Shown here in pieces: positions 39,443-48,811 of a stretch of DNA of 64,000 nt. This DNA comes from Echinometra lucunter. Its lineage: Eukaryota > Echinodermata > Echinoidea > Camarodonta > Echinometridae. The notes beneath the pieces are model-generated. The model did not search any database, had not been told where the DNA came from, and saw nothing but the letters and a program-made list of their open reading frames with translations. Location of the stretch: assembly GCA_029962745.1 (NCBI GenBank), contig CM057171.1, forward strand, positions 21,154,564-21,218,563, written 5' to 3'. The number at the start of each line of letters is the position of its first letter. Position 1 is the stretch's first letter. A program made the position numbers and the translations under genes.

Positions 39443-42400
39443 TCTCTATCTCTCCTCTTTCATTTACTGTTTTTTTTGGGGGGGGGGGATAACCTTTTAT
39501 TAGTCTTCTTTCTTTTTAAGCTTTAAATCATTCCTTCTACCTATCTTGTCCTTCCATCTATAGCAATATATCATCCCAAATGAATTTGTTTTCCCCGGGC
39601 TTGCTCTCATCCGATTTTACGTCGATATATTCACTCTCACTATCTGCTTCTCTATTCCTAGCTCCCTCCACCCCGCACCCCTCTCTCTTTCTCTTTCTTT
39701 CCCTAAATCCCTAATTCTTACTCATTATTTCCTTAGTTTATTATCTCTCATTTCCCCTTTTCCTTAATTCTTCCTTGCTCTCTTTCTATCTTGTAATTCA
39801 TCTTTCTACCTAAGTATTCCTTCCCTCCTTTTAAAAATCTTCCTTACTCTATTTCTATCTTGTAATTTATCTTTCTTTCTATCTCTGTATTCCATTCCTT
39901 CTTTTTAAATCTTCCTTGCATGCTCTATTTCTATCTTGTAATTTATCTTTCTTTCTATCTCTGTATTCCATTCCTTCTTTTTAAATCTTCCTTGTTCTAT
40001 TTCTATCTTGTAATTTATCTTTCTTTCTATCTCTGTATTCCATTCCTTCTTTTTAAATCTTCCTTGCTCTCTTTCTATCTTGTAATTTATCTTTCTTTCT
40101 ATCTCTGTATTCCATTCCTTCTTTTTAAATCTTCCTTGTTCTATTTCTATCTTGTAATTTATCTTTCTTTCTATCTCTGTATTCCATTCCTTCTTTTTAA
40201 ATCTTCCTTGCTATCTCTGTATTCCATTCCTTCTTTTTAAATCTTCCTTGCTCTATTTCTATCTTGTAATTTTCCTTTCGTTCTATCTCTTTATTCCTTC
40301 CATCCATCTAAATAAAGACGATATGACGAGTTTAGGACGTTTAGTAGGTGTACACTCAGAGTGGTTCCAGACCTTGAATGGGGTATATGGAATCTTTTCA
40401 CGCCCTCTTTCCACTTGTTGTTTTACCTTCTCTCCTCCCGTCTACCAATATTCTTTTATGGGGGGGGGGGCATTCAATTAGGAAAAGCACATGCCCCATC
40501 CTCCTGCTCTACCTCACTGTTTAGAATCATCAAAGCATAACATGTTTTCTTTTAGCCCATTGGCTGATCAATTCTCTTAATCCAACAGACATGATAACAG
40601 GAGCCATCCGGCGGCCCAAAGGCTTTAAAAATCTAATTTTTCTGATGTTTATCTCTACTATATCAGATTTTCAATGCGAGTACGATGGGAGGATCTACCT
40701 CGCCGTACATTACGACTAACAGTGATGAATTATGATAGACATGCTCGCCATGAAGAGATAGGAGAAGCAGAGCTTCATCTAGGTGATATTGAATGGCAGC
40801 ATGGACCCTTTAACACATGGCTTAATCTCCATGATTCACATGAAGTGAGTTGGACGTTGGATTCTTTCACAATGCTAACAAATTTTGTAACAATCATTGA
40901 ACTGCGCCAAGTTGCTAATGCAATAGGTTCAGAGATTAATTTCACAAGTTGCTAATGCAATTCTGAAAGCCTTTGTAATGCTCTTTTAATTCATAAAATG
41001 TTTATTAATTTTCATTCATGGGCATTTGATATTCCACAAGAGGCAATCAGTTTCAAGGTCACAAAACGTGCATTCCTTTTTAGATGAGGAATACTGATAT
41101 TCCGGTTTATTCAAAGCCAAAATGAACAACCACTACAAATTCTCTCATGTGTATATTTTTGTTTGTTGATAGTACATTTAATAATTGAAGAACATGTTTT
41201 TATTGGATTTTTTTTTACAGTTTTAATTGGAAATGTTCAACATCGTCATGTTGGAAAGCTCAACTCTGCATTCTTGCATGTTTTCTTTGTCATAAAATCC
41301 TGAAAAAGGATAAGATAAATCTTACAAAATTGAAAGAAAATGCATAACGGAAGTGGAGGTGCCGTGGTCCAGTGGTTTAAGGCGCTTGACTGAAGACGCG
41401 AGAATCTGGGGTTCCATCCCGGCCCTTGAGCAAGGCATTTTATCTACATTGCTCTTTTTTCGTACATCAAATAAATTAACGTGCTATAGGCATATTGTTA
41501 CCAACGTGTGCATGTGTGTTTTAAAAAAGGTAATAACGCACGTTTCTAATTTACAATAATTCATTGCATGTTTCATTAACACACAGAAACCTGAGAATCT
41601 AGGAGATATAATGTTTTCTTTGAGCTATCTTCCGACCGCTGAACGTCTCACCGTGGTTATTGTCAAAGCTAGAGGCCTTAAATGGAGCGACAATAGAAAG
41701 TCTGGAGGTAAATAAAATCGACTTAATTTAGTCTATCTAAACACAACAAAAAAGTAACTCCCCCCTAATTCAAAATAGCATAACTTTTTAACGAAAAAGT
41801 TTTGAGCAAAATAATTTGGCAGGAATGTTCCTACACTTATTGACTAACTTCATTGTGAAAATGAGAATGATCCGTCAAGGCATGCATGAGTGAGCAGACA
41901 TTAAAGGCAAAAATGTCACTTTTCAAAAGTCACAAGAGTCATTTTGGGGGGTCTGTGAAACAAAACTTTGACGAATTTGGTTTCTTCCATTGTTTGACCC
42001 CGTCATGCCTATCCCTGACACTTTTCATGTTTATTACAGTTGGTTAAACACAATTTTTTTGTAGAAAGTGATGTTCAGCCCTCCTAAATCTACAAATCCA
42101 TTCAGTTTATGGAAAGAATTGGCATCAACCAACATGAATCAGCACATGATGTGAAAATACCGGGTAGTCGTTTTTCCAGCATTTAACAGTAATTTTTTAA
42201 CATTTCTTGCTTCATCGTTAAAATGTCCTCACCCAACCATGACACAATCTCAATAAACATCAACAGCACTTAAACAACACCAGAAAAAGCTTGTTTCACA
42301 GATTCCCCAAAATGACTCATAATGTGACTTTTGAAAAGTGACATTTTTGCCTTTAATGTCTGCTCACTCATGCATGACTTGATAGATCAATCTCATTTTC

Positions 42401-44250
42401 ACACCGAAGTTAGGCAATAAGTGTAGGAACACTCCTACCAAATTATTTTGCTCAAAACTTCTTCGTTAATAAGTTATGCTGTTTTGAATTAGGGGGGAGT
42501 TACTTTTTGTTGTGTTTAGATCTTGAAACGTTTCTTCCAAATGCATATGATTACATACTAATGCCAGTTTATTTTTAAGTAAAGGGAATGTGACTGAAAA
42601 AGTCAACAGTTTCATTTCATAATAATAATTTAAAAAATAATAATAATAATTCGAATCAGATTGAATTTTATTCCATTCTTATTCGATTAAAATATAAAAG
42701 TGCATATTTTTTTTATAACAATATATTATTTACATCTGATCATTCTGATAGTGATAATATGAAAGTTAAAGAGACAATGAAAAGGCAATGATAATGTGAA
42801 AGTTAAGGAAAAAACAGTAATGATGAAATTAAATCATTCATATTAAACCAAATAAATCGGATCAAATCAAATAAATTTCTGATTAAAGACATAGAGGGAC
42901 ATGTGGTATATCTTTTAAAGAATAGAAATAAGCTTAGCAAAGGATAAACACATCAATGATCAAATTAAATTCGACCAAATCACAATACAAATGGTATATG
43001 TCACAATGTCTACCTGTGTTGCAGATCAATTTGAGAAAGAGGATCTTCTACAGAATACATGTATGAGATAAGTAGGAAGAAAGCATCAGTGATGAAATCA
43101 AATCAAATCAAATCAAATCAAATGATGCAAGACATGAATAAATAAAAACTAAGGCTTCTTAGTTTAATGTCATTGTGCATAAAAATGCGTCCGGAAGGCA
43201 AGAAACAAAAATGCTAAAATTAAGGTCTACATATGCTACCAATGAAATTATCAATCATTGTTTGAAAAGTATGATTTTCAACAATTTTCCATTTTTTCGT
43301 TCCAGACGTGTTCTTTTGCACAACGACGGAAAACTAAGACGCCTATTAAAGTTCTAATAATTGCTTTGTATTTTGGGTTGCACACAGATCCATTTGTGAA
43401 AGTGTACCTTCTACAGAACGGTAAGAAGTTAAGTAAAAAGAAGACATCCATGAAGAGAAGTGAAACATGTCCTATCTTCAACGAAGCAATGATGTTCTCT
43501 GTGCCATCGAACATTCTTGAGGTAAATTTCATTTGAAAATAATTAATCTATTATGGGACGAGTTAACTGTATAAATATAATAACAACAACAGCAACCCCC
43601 CCTAAAAAACATTACCTTGCTTAGTGAAATGTAATAGCACAAAAAGATGCATCTGAGGGTAGTTTCATAAAGCTATTCGTAAAGTTATGAATGACTTTGT
43701 TAACAGCCTGAATATGGCAAGCCAAATGGAATTCCCAATCATTATAAATCGCATCAGCTAAAAGTGAAATATGCAGATGCAGATTATCGTTACCTTTCTG
43801 TACAAACATTTTCATTGCGAAATATATTTTTTGCCACAATTTGAGATTATAGGAAATGCAGTCACACATTGTTAAAACATCAGGAAATAACTTTTTTGTT
43901 TCTCTCTTTTTCATTCTTGATCTTTCCACATTCTTTCCATTTGTTTTCCTTATCTCTTGTTTTTGTACATTCCTTTTCTCTGCTCTCTCATTTTCCATCC
44001 CTTCTCTCTCTTTCTCTCCCCCCCCCCCCCTCTCTCTCTCTCTCTCATACTCTCCTCCTGTCCATGTCTCATTCTACAGAAAGTCACCTTACGTATCACT
44101 GTAGCCGAGGTTGGAATGGGTGGTAAGACCCCCAGCGTAGGTCATGTCTTAATCGGTGCTAACTCCAAAGGTTCAGCTCTAAGCCACTGGAATCAGATGC
44201 TTATCTCTCTCAGAAAGCCTGTTGCTATGTGGCATTCCCTCAGGAAATAG
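33684..44250 (+). CDS. SYT12: Synaptotagmin-12 orthologue, 5' partial, six exons
   Basis: Joined exons 33684-33967, 37941-38147, 40667-40844, 41587-41707, 43388-43521 and 44080-44250 keep frame across every GT..AG junction and give 364 residues plus a stop. Order: Ser/acidic linker, C2A (about residues 96-230), C2B (about 232-364). C2B opens with SLSYLPTAERLTVVIVKA, carries DPFVKVYLLQNGKKLSKKKT (polybasic strand), HWNQML, and ends MWHSLRK, the WHxL-type tail. This C2B pattern and the SSES linker just before C2A fit SYT12 better than SYT1-type members. SYT12 is a secretory or synaptic vesicle protein regarded as calcium-independent. About 60 N-terminal residues, including the membrane anchor, are missing compared with the human protein. 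The first codon here is GTG after an AG acceptor, so 33684 is an internal exon start, not a translation start. Confidence 0.93.
34030..34394. mobile_element. TA-flanked element built of short palindromic sub-repeats
   Basis: TA at 34028-34029 and 34395-34396; ends TGGTGGCCCTGAAGTACGCTCGAC and the inverse. The interior is a mosaic of motifs such as gtcgtgaatttcacgac and tgggatgcaaagtt in both orientations. Reading frames on both strands (up to 282 codons with flanks) are by-products. Located in the first SYT12 intron. Confidence 0.85.
34933..35462. mobile_element. Foldback element with long inverted repeats
   Basis: Arms share ttctatggcgatc..aaattggcaatgttgctt and aaaaagttccatcaaaaa. in inverse orientation, with a centre near 35200-35250. 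A second, one-armed copy is at 58181-58535. Confidence 0.8.
35480..36080 (-). mobile_element. Non-LTR retrotransposon (LINE) 3' fragment
   Basis: The minus strand at about 35900-35735 translates as LPKARIEYKRKSFAYVGPTL, FNALPSNLQACTSLLVFKK and a stop, the pattern at the C-terminal end of LINE reverse transcriptases (L2/CR1/Jockey-like). The rest is truncated and frameshifted; the clade cannot be fixed. Confidence 0.65.
36081..37822 (+). other. SYT12 intron remainder
   Basis: CATTT repeat at about 36146-36162, A-rich and C-run tract at 36278-36352, C run at 36829-36842. The 101-codon frame at 37311-37616 is basic and unrecognised, and does not fit the splice phases. Confidence 0.45.
37823..37909 (+). 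mobile_element. Roughly 80-base TTAA element, copy 4
   Basis: ttaacccactggctactg...accgggtgacccctgcattaagtctatggg...gggctgaa. It ends about 31 bases before the exon at 37941. Confidence 0.75.
37941..38147 (+). CDS. SYT12: SYT12 exon: first half of C2A
   Basis: Acceptor aaccaacag and donor gtaaca. The first base completes the Thr codon left open by the previous exon. It encodes AGQIEVIIEY, then the C2 strands VTVVQARDL and DTYVTLYLDP. The two calcium-loop-1 aspartates are spaced as in calcium-binding C2 domains (D-G-A-A-L-S-D). The exon ends at SFSPVYNE, matching the NPVFNE strand of other synaptotagmins. Confidence 0.93.
38484..38544. repeat. Perfect hairpin plus two repeat units
   Basis: ttaacttgttcttagatttt / aaaatctaagaacaagttaa forms a stem with almost no loop, followed by two more copies of gttaagaacaa. 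It is in the SYT12 C2A intron. Confidence 0.8.
39340..39490. repeat. CT microsatellite and G run
   Basis: (CT)n about 39395-39450 and a G run 39478-39489 in the SYT12 intron. Confidence 0.85.
39843..40310. repeat. 72-base tandem repeat in SYT12 intron
   Basis: The marker tgtaattta recurs at 39861, 39937, 40009, 40081 and 40153 (steps of 76, 72, 72, 72), then a shortened unit and a final copy (tgtaatttt) at 40265. Because 72 is a multiple of three the array stays open as a 24-residue hydrophobic repeat (FYLVIYLSFYLCIPFLLF), but it is intronic. Confidence 0.92.
40552..40630 (-). mobile_element. Roughly 80-base TTAA element, copy 5 (diverged)
   Basis: Minus orientation: gcccattggct..aattctc.ttaatcc..gacatgataacaggagccatccgg. 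Decayed, but alignable with copies at 33576 and 54243. Ends about 37 bases before the exon at 40667. Confidence 0.5.
40667..40844 (+). CDS. SYT12: SYT12 exon: second half of C2A
   Basis: Acceptor atatcag and donor gtgagt. The first base completes an Arg codon and the exon ends in phase 0. It encodes FSMRVRWEDLPRRTLRLTV, then NYDRHARHEEIGEAEL (calcium loop 3), and closes with the strand TWLNL. Relative to SYT1 C2A, loop 3 has N for the first Asp, keeps the second Asp, and has E for the last. Confidence 0.93.
41353..41535 (+). mobile_element. tRNA-derived SINE (third subtype)
   Basis: ggtgccgtggtccagtggtttaaggcgcttgactg, then gggttccatccc (B box with one change) and ttgagcaaggcattttatctacattgct. 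Subtype shared with 62770-62955. Confidence 0.8.
41587..41707 (+). CDS. SYT12: SYT12 exon: start of C2B
   Basis: Acceptor aacacacag and donor gtaaat. It encodes KPENLGDIMFSLSYLPTAER followed by LTVVIVKARGLKW, the highly conserved opening of synaptotagmin C2B domains, then the loop-1 segment SDNRKSG. A tRNA-type SINE lies about 55 bases upstream in the preceding intron. Confidence 0.95.
41740..42516. mobile_element. 777-base TA-flanked element with inverted repeats over 200 bases
   Basis: TA at 41738-41739 and 42517-42518. Ends AACACAACAAAAAAGTAACTC and the inverse GAGTTACTTTTTGTTGTGTT. Arms extend to about 41965 and 42293 with scattered differences. No transposase. In the SYT12 C2B intron. 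Confidence 0.85.
42590..43130 (+). other. AT-rich SYT12 intron segment, possible retroelement tail
   Basis: AT-rich sequence ending in about five copies of AATCA (43097-43123), like the 3' tail of a retroelement. No coding remnant seen. Confidence 0.3.
43388..43521 (+). CDS. SYT12: SYT12 exon: C2B polybasic strand
   Basis: Acceptor tgcacacag and donor gtaaat. The first two bases complete a GAT codon so that the frame reads SGDPFVKVYL. The exon carries the polybasic KKLSKKKTSMK strand, used by synaptotagmin C2B domains to bind acidic lipid and SNARE partners, and FNEAMMFSVP. A longer open frame starts at 43258, but its upstream part is intronic because only the acceptor at 43387 keeps phase. 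Confidence 0.94.
43668..43870. mobile_element. Half copy of the 24984-25262 inverted-repeat element
   Basis: ttcgtaaagttatgaatgactttgttaacagcc...atggcaagccaaatgg aligns with one arm of that element. Located in the last SYT12 intron. Confidence 0.6.
44080..44250 (+). CDS. SYT12: SYT12 last coding exon: end of C2B and stop
   Basis: Acceptor ttctacag after a CT-rich tract. It encodes KVTLRITVAEVG, then GHVLIG, then SHWNQMLISLRKPVAMWHSL and RK, followed by TAG. The loop-3 aspartates of calcium-binding C2B domains are replaced (AEVGMGGKTP), so this C2B should not bind calcium in the usual way. The C-terminal WHxL signature is intact. Confidence 0.95.
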   Translation, partial: KVTLRITVAEVGMGGKTPSVGHVLIGANSKGSALSHWNQMLISLRKPVAMWHSLRK

Positions 44251-45690
44251 CACTCCTCAGACCGTTCCTCCTATCAGACGATGATGATGCTGTCTTCCTG
44301 GTAGTGCTGCCCTGCTGAGACAAAGAAATGCAAGAAAAATTTGAAACCAGGGGAGCATTTCATGAAGAGTTTTGTCAGTGCTTTTCACTGACAACTGTTA
44401 TAAGCTACTGAAAATCCTTGCATCTGATTGGCTCAGAGCAAATTAGTCAGTGAAAATCATCGACAAGACTCTTCATGAAATGCTCCCCTGTCTATAAAGG
44501 CCACCCAAGGAAATAAAAGAGGCCACTGCAGATTGGTGGCTGCTGAAACCAGGTTCTATAACACATATTTGTTTGTTTGAACTTTATTTCTGTGTTCATC
44601 ATTCAATAACATAATACAAAAGAATCGGTCTTACAGAAAAAAAAAATAGATATACATACATATAAACACATAAGTCATGAACAATTTACTTCAAAATGCG
44701 CAGAAAGTATACATTATGTATATTAACATTTTACAATTAACGGAATTTGTAAACACAAGAGACCGTCATCATGAGCGGGTTGCTTGATGTTGATGGTGGC
44801 CTTCAAGGGTGACAATGTAAGTGGTCTCTATAGATAGTTGGGTTTTATAGAGAGGTTATCACTGTTTGTACATAACCAAAGGTCTGGATTCATACACACA
44901 GCCCCATCTAAGCCTGGATGAGGCTGAAGGAGGGAATGAGCCCCTGGCCCCACTTTTAGGGGGCTCAACAAAAACATCTTGTTATTTCATATCTTGCTAA
45001 TCCTTATATTGTACAAGTGGATGACTTGGACCTGGGCGTGGTATCTGTAATTTTGAAGTATTGTATGATGGATTTTGAAGGATGAATTATTGCATGTCTG
45101 AAGAGGTTGGATGACAAGAAGAGAGTCCATTCTTACTACACCTAGAGTCTCTGTGACATACCATTGCAACTGCCTTCCTCCGCAGAATGTCTAACATGAA
45201 TATTTCAATATTTTAGCATATTGATGTGCAGTTTTAAGATACAATGTTATGTAATTCGGTTTGTATATGTGGGATGTTACTCCTTTTTTGTCAGGTTTTC
45301 AAGATAGCCTCAAATTCAATATCTCAAAAAGTGCAATATATTACTATTTGTACATGTTTGTATAAATGTGATAAGATGCATGTACTATATGAAATTTAAA
45401 AAAAAATGAAGGACAGGTGTATCTGCAGTCTGGATCCATGAATTTTGAATATTTTTTAGATACATAGCTTTTACAAAAACATCAGACCATGGTTGGAGTG
45501 CAAAGATTATGTACCGGCCTATGTAAAACTTAAGAGTGTGTCTGTGAGACCATCTAACAAGAAAAGATGACTCAAGAACTACATTTTATTTAGCAATGCT
45601 CTTGGTCAATGAACATGTATTTCCATCATGATATTTGAAGGTTTTTTTTTCTCTAGTTTGTCTAGATAATAAAATTCTAATCCACAAACA
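44251..45690 (+). other. Probable SYT12 3' untranslated region
   Basis: No reading frame of note. Possible poly(A) signals (AATAAA) occur at 44512-44517 and 45668-45673; which is used cannot be told from sequence. The stretch includes a perfect-ended hairpin element at 44349-44489 and, from about 44570, a sequence that may be the 3' end of a minus-strand retroelement (weak). Confidence 0.4.
44349..44489. mobile_element. Hairpin element in SYT12 3' UTR
   Basis: Ends aggggagcatttcatgaaga and its exact inverse tcttcatgaaatgctcccct. The centre contains aaaatccttgcatctgattgg, shared in part with 52839-53000. Confidence 0.85.
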
Positions 45691-45961
45691 GAATGTAAAT
45701 AACTGGGCTATGAAAATCTATTAGGGTATTAGATAGAGATAAGATAAAATGGATTTTATTATTTTTTCACGTCTTGCAGTTTAACAACTGAAATGAACAT
45801 GAATTACAATTCAAAACATTAAAAAATTACATATATAAGAATCAACACATAAATTATAACTAAAGGAAAAAAAGGAGTAGTGAGATCTTGTCATAGATTG
45901 CACTGCCCAGCAAACTCCTACCCCCATTACACCAAGACAACCCCGTCAGACCCTTCTTCTC

Positions 45962-46000
<39 letters not shown>

Positions 46001-46205
46001 CCCATCACTCTCCACAGCCCTAACACCAGAGGCAACCCCAGACCCGGAGTCAGCCACAACTGGGCATGCCTGCATGTAACGAAAAAGAAACTGGCAAGGC
46101 ACGGCAAATGCATAGTTAAACACAAGCCACACACATCAACACATCCCCCTTTCAACAAATACACCCACTCATACTGTACACCCTCATGAACCAACACATA
46201 ATCAT

Positions 46206-46237
<32 letters not shown>

Positions 46238-46599
46238 TCTCTCTGTTTCTTTCTCTCCCTCTCCCCCCCTCTCTCTCTCTCTCCGTCTCTCCGTCTCTCT
46301 CTCTCATGCACATGCTCATCCATGCCCTCTCCCCTCACACACACCTACAAAGCAGTATGCACGCCCCTACATGGACCATACCAGTGTTCGAAAACAGTGC
46401 AGACATGCCCAGCCACAACAGATCCCCCAGGTCAAGGAAACCATACCTAACACCGAAATTCAACCATACCAGGGCTATGGAAAGATAAAATGCAAAAATA
46501 TCCATAAAAAACTATGTTTAAAAATTCCCGCAACGACAGTGCTATCCACAACAAGACTCCACTATACTGCCATTAAAATAATAAGACGTTGGATTAAAA
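45691..46599. other. Intergenic stretch with long C run and CT repeats
   Basis: Poly-C at about 45963-45999 and (CT)n at 46206-46240 and 46270-46305. Sequence from about 45735 resembles a minus-strand retroelement 3' end (weak). No exon supported. Confidence 0.4.
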
Positions 46600-47140
46600 C
46601 ATGACAAATATGCATCTTCCAAAGTTCTAAAACTATCAAACTTTAAAAAAAAAAAAAAAAAAGTTCAACCTATCACACCGTGAAACTGTAAGTATTCAAA
46701 AAACAAACTCAAACCTCTAAGCCCCATGCATTGCACTATGATACCCAGGTATTGCACTATGGTACCCAGTTATGAAAGTCATTTCTGACAATTAACTTAA
46801 TGTGCTTAAATCATTGATGTAAGCCACAAAGAGCAAATAATCACCAAGTCGACCACCAGTTAACCTATTAACCTATTAACTATATGCACAAATATAGCCA
46901 ATAATCAGTTGAAAGAGAAAAAGAAAGACATTATGCTAGAAGCATTGTCAGAAGTATCACTGAACATGACAAATGCATCTTCCAAAGTTCCAAAACTATC
47001 AAACTTTTTAAAAAAAAGTTCAACCTCATTTGTGACAATTAACTTAATGTGCCTAATCATTGATGTAAGCCACAAAGAGCAAATATTCACCAAGTCGACC
47101 GCCACAGTTAACCTAGTCTATATGCACAAATGTAGCCAAT
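46600..47140. repeat. Diverged direct duplication
   Basis: acatgacaaat..gcatcttccaaagttc.aaaactatcaaacttt (46602 and 46968) and gacaattaacttaatgtgc.taa.tcattgatgtaagccacaaag (46788 and 47035) occur in the same order; the second copy lacks about 110 bases present in the first. Confidence 0.8.
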
Positions 47141-47329
47141 CAGAATGGAGCATTCAGAACTGGTGTGTAGCATTGTCACGAGGTACTCCTCTAATGTCTT
47201 ACTGCATACATTTGTCTTCATGGAAGTATTATGAAACCTGCTTTTTGTCTCTCCCTTTCTGTATGCATCCTTCTATCCCACCCCCTTCTCTCTCTACCTT
47301 ACCCCTTTCTTTCTCTCTTGCCCTCTCTC

Positions 47330-47490
47330 TGAATACTTGCCCCTTCTCTCTCTCTCTCTCCTGCTCTCTCTCTCTCTACACTTGCCCCCTTTTTTCTCCC
47401 TAGTTCTCTCCCCTCTCTCTCTCTCTACACTTGCCCCCTTTTTTCTCCCTAGTTCTCTCCCCTCTCTCTCTCTCTCTACACTTGCCCCAT
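47330..47490. repeat. CT-rich minisatellite, about 50-base unit, three copies
   Basis: ctacacttgccccctttttt.. begins at about 47376, 47425 and 47476. Confidence 0.85.
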
Positions 47491-48145
47491 TTTAATAATT
47501 TCCTTTTACACAAAACAGTAACATGATGCAGTTGACAGACTACTCCAGTATAAAAATGCACTTTTTATTTCATCGGAAGTCCAAGGAACATTAACAAAAA
47601 ATAGCTCCTCACAGTGGTTAAGACCATTCAATACATATCTATGATATTGTGTGTTACGTTGTAGTTGTTTTTTAAAGTTTATATTTTAACTAAATTTGAT
47701 TATACATGTATTTAAATAGAAATACCCATAACGTTTTAATCAATCTTAATCCCGTGTAATAAGACCTTTTTCATTTATGACATTATGCATAGTAATGAAT
47801 TTTGTTTCTTATGTTTGTCTCTCTGAAACAATTTGGTACAGTGAGTAAGTACACTCATAAAAACCTTGCCCCTTGATGAACACCAAGGGATCATATAATC
47901 ACCTGAAAACCCTGTCAGAGATATACATTGTAAGGATAAGAGATGAGCATGTTCATGTAAGTTTGACATTCTGTTAAGTGTCAGAACATAGATATATCAG
48001 CACATAAGATGTGTTCTGTGGACTATTGGTAAGCACAGTTGATGTATGTACATACTAGCTAGTAATTTAATAGAATAGTGACTTACTAATAGAGAATAAT
48101 TACTTTAAAAAAAAAATGGTTTTGAATGTTTTGGGTTCTAGTATA
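47491..48145. other. Intergenic, nothing recognised
   Basis: AT-rich sequence up to the gap; no TVP23 exon could be found in it. Confidence 0.35.
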
Positions 48146-48645
48146 NNNNNNNNNNNNNNNNNNNNNNNNNNNNNNNNNNNNNNNNNNNNNNNNNNNNNNN
48201 NNNNNNNNNNNNNNNNNNNNNNNNNNNNNNNNNNNNNNNNNNNNNNNNNNNNNNNNNNNNNNNNNNNNNNNNNNNNNNNNNNNNNNNNNNNNNNNNNNNN
48301 NNNNNNNNNNNNNNNNNNNNNNNNNNNNNNNNNNNNNNNNNNNNNNNNNNNNNNNNNNNNNNNNNNNNNNNNNNNNNNNNNNNNNNNNNNNNNNNNNNNN
48401 NNNNNNNNNNNNNNNNNNNNNNNNNNNNNNNNNNNNNNNNNNNNNNNNNNNNNNNNNNNNNNNNNNNNNNNNNNNNNNNNNNNNNNNNNNNNNNNNNNNN
48501 NNNNNNNNNNNNNNNNNNNNNNNNNNNNNNNNNNNNNNNNNNNNNNNNNNNNNNNNNNNNNNNNNNNNNNNNNNNNNNNNNNNNNNNNNNNNNNNNNNNN
48601 NNNNNNNNNNNNNNNNNNNNNNNNNNNNNNNNNNNNNNNNNNNNN
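48146..48645. other. Assembly gap (500 N)
   Basis: Exactly 500 undetermined bases, a conventional placeholder length, so the true distance is unknown. It lies directly upstream of the TVP23 exon and probably hides other exons of that gene. Confidence 0.98.
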
Positions 48646-48682
48646 AATTATGTGCATCTGTTATGTGTTTTTACTGATAAAG

Positions 48683-48811
48683 ATCATAACAACAGTTGGT
48701 GTTATTCTCAATGGAGCAAATTTGTACGGATACGTCCGCTGCAAAATAGGGTCACGGAAAGAGTTATCATCGATGGCAACTCAGTTCCTTGGTCAACAGA
48801 TGCTTAAATCG
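48683..48811 (+). CDS. TVP23: TVP23 penultimate exon
   Basis: 43 codons, donor gtaagc at 48812. It holds the end of the last membrane segment (TTVGVILNGANLYG) and the conserved basic tail YVRCKIGSRKELSSMATQF. It is preceded by 37 bases of sequence and then the gap. Confidence 0.85.

Noticed and set aside
46909..47403. 164-codon frame left of the gap
   Set aside because: The second half is a CT microsatellite and the first half lies in the direct duplication; not a TVP23 exon.
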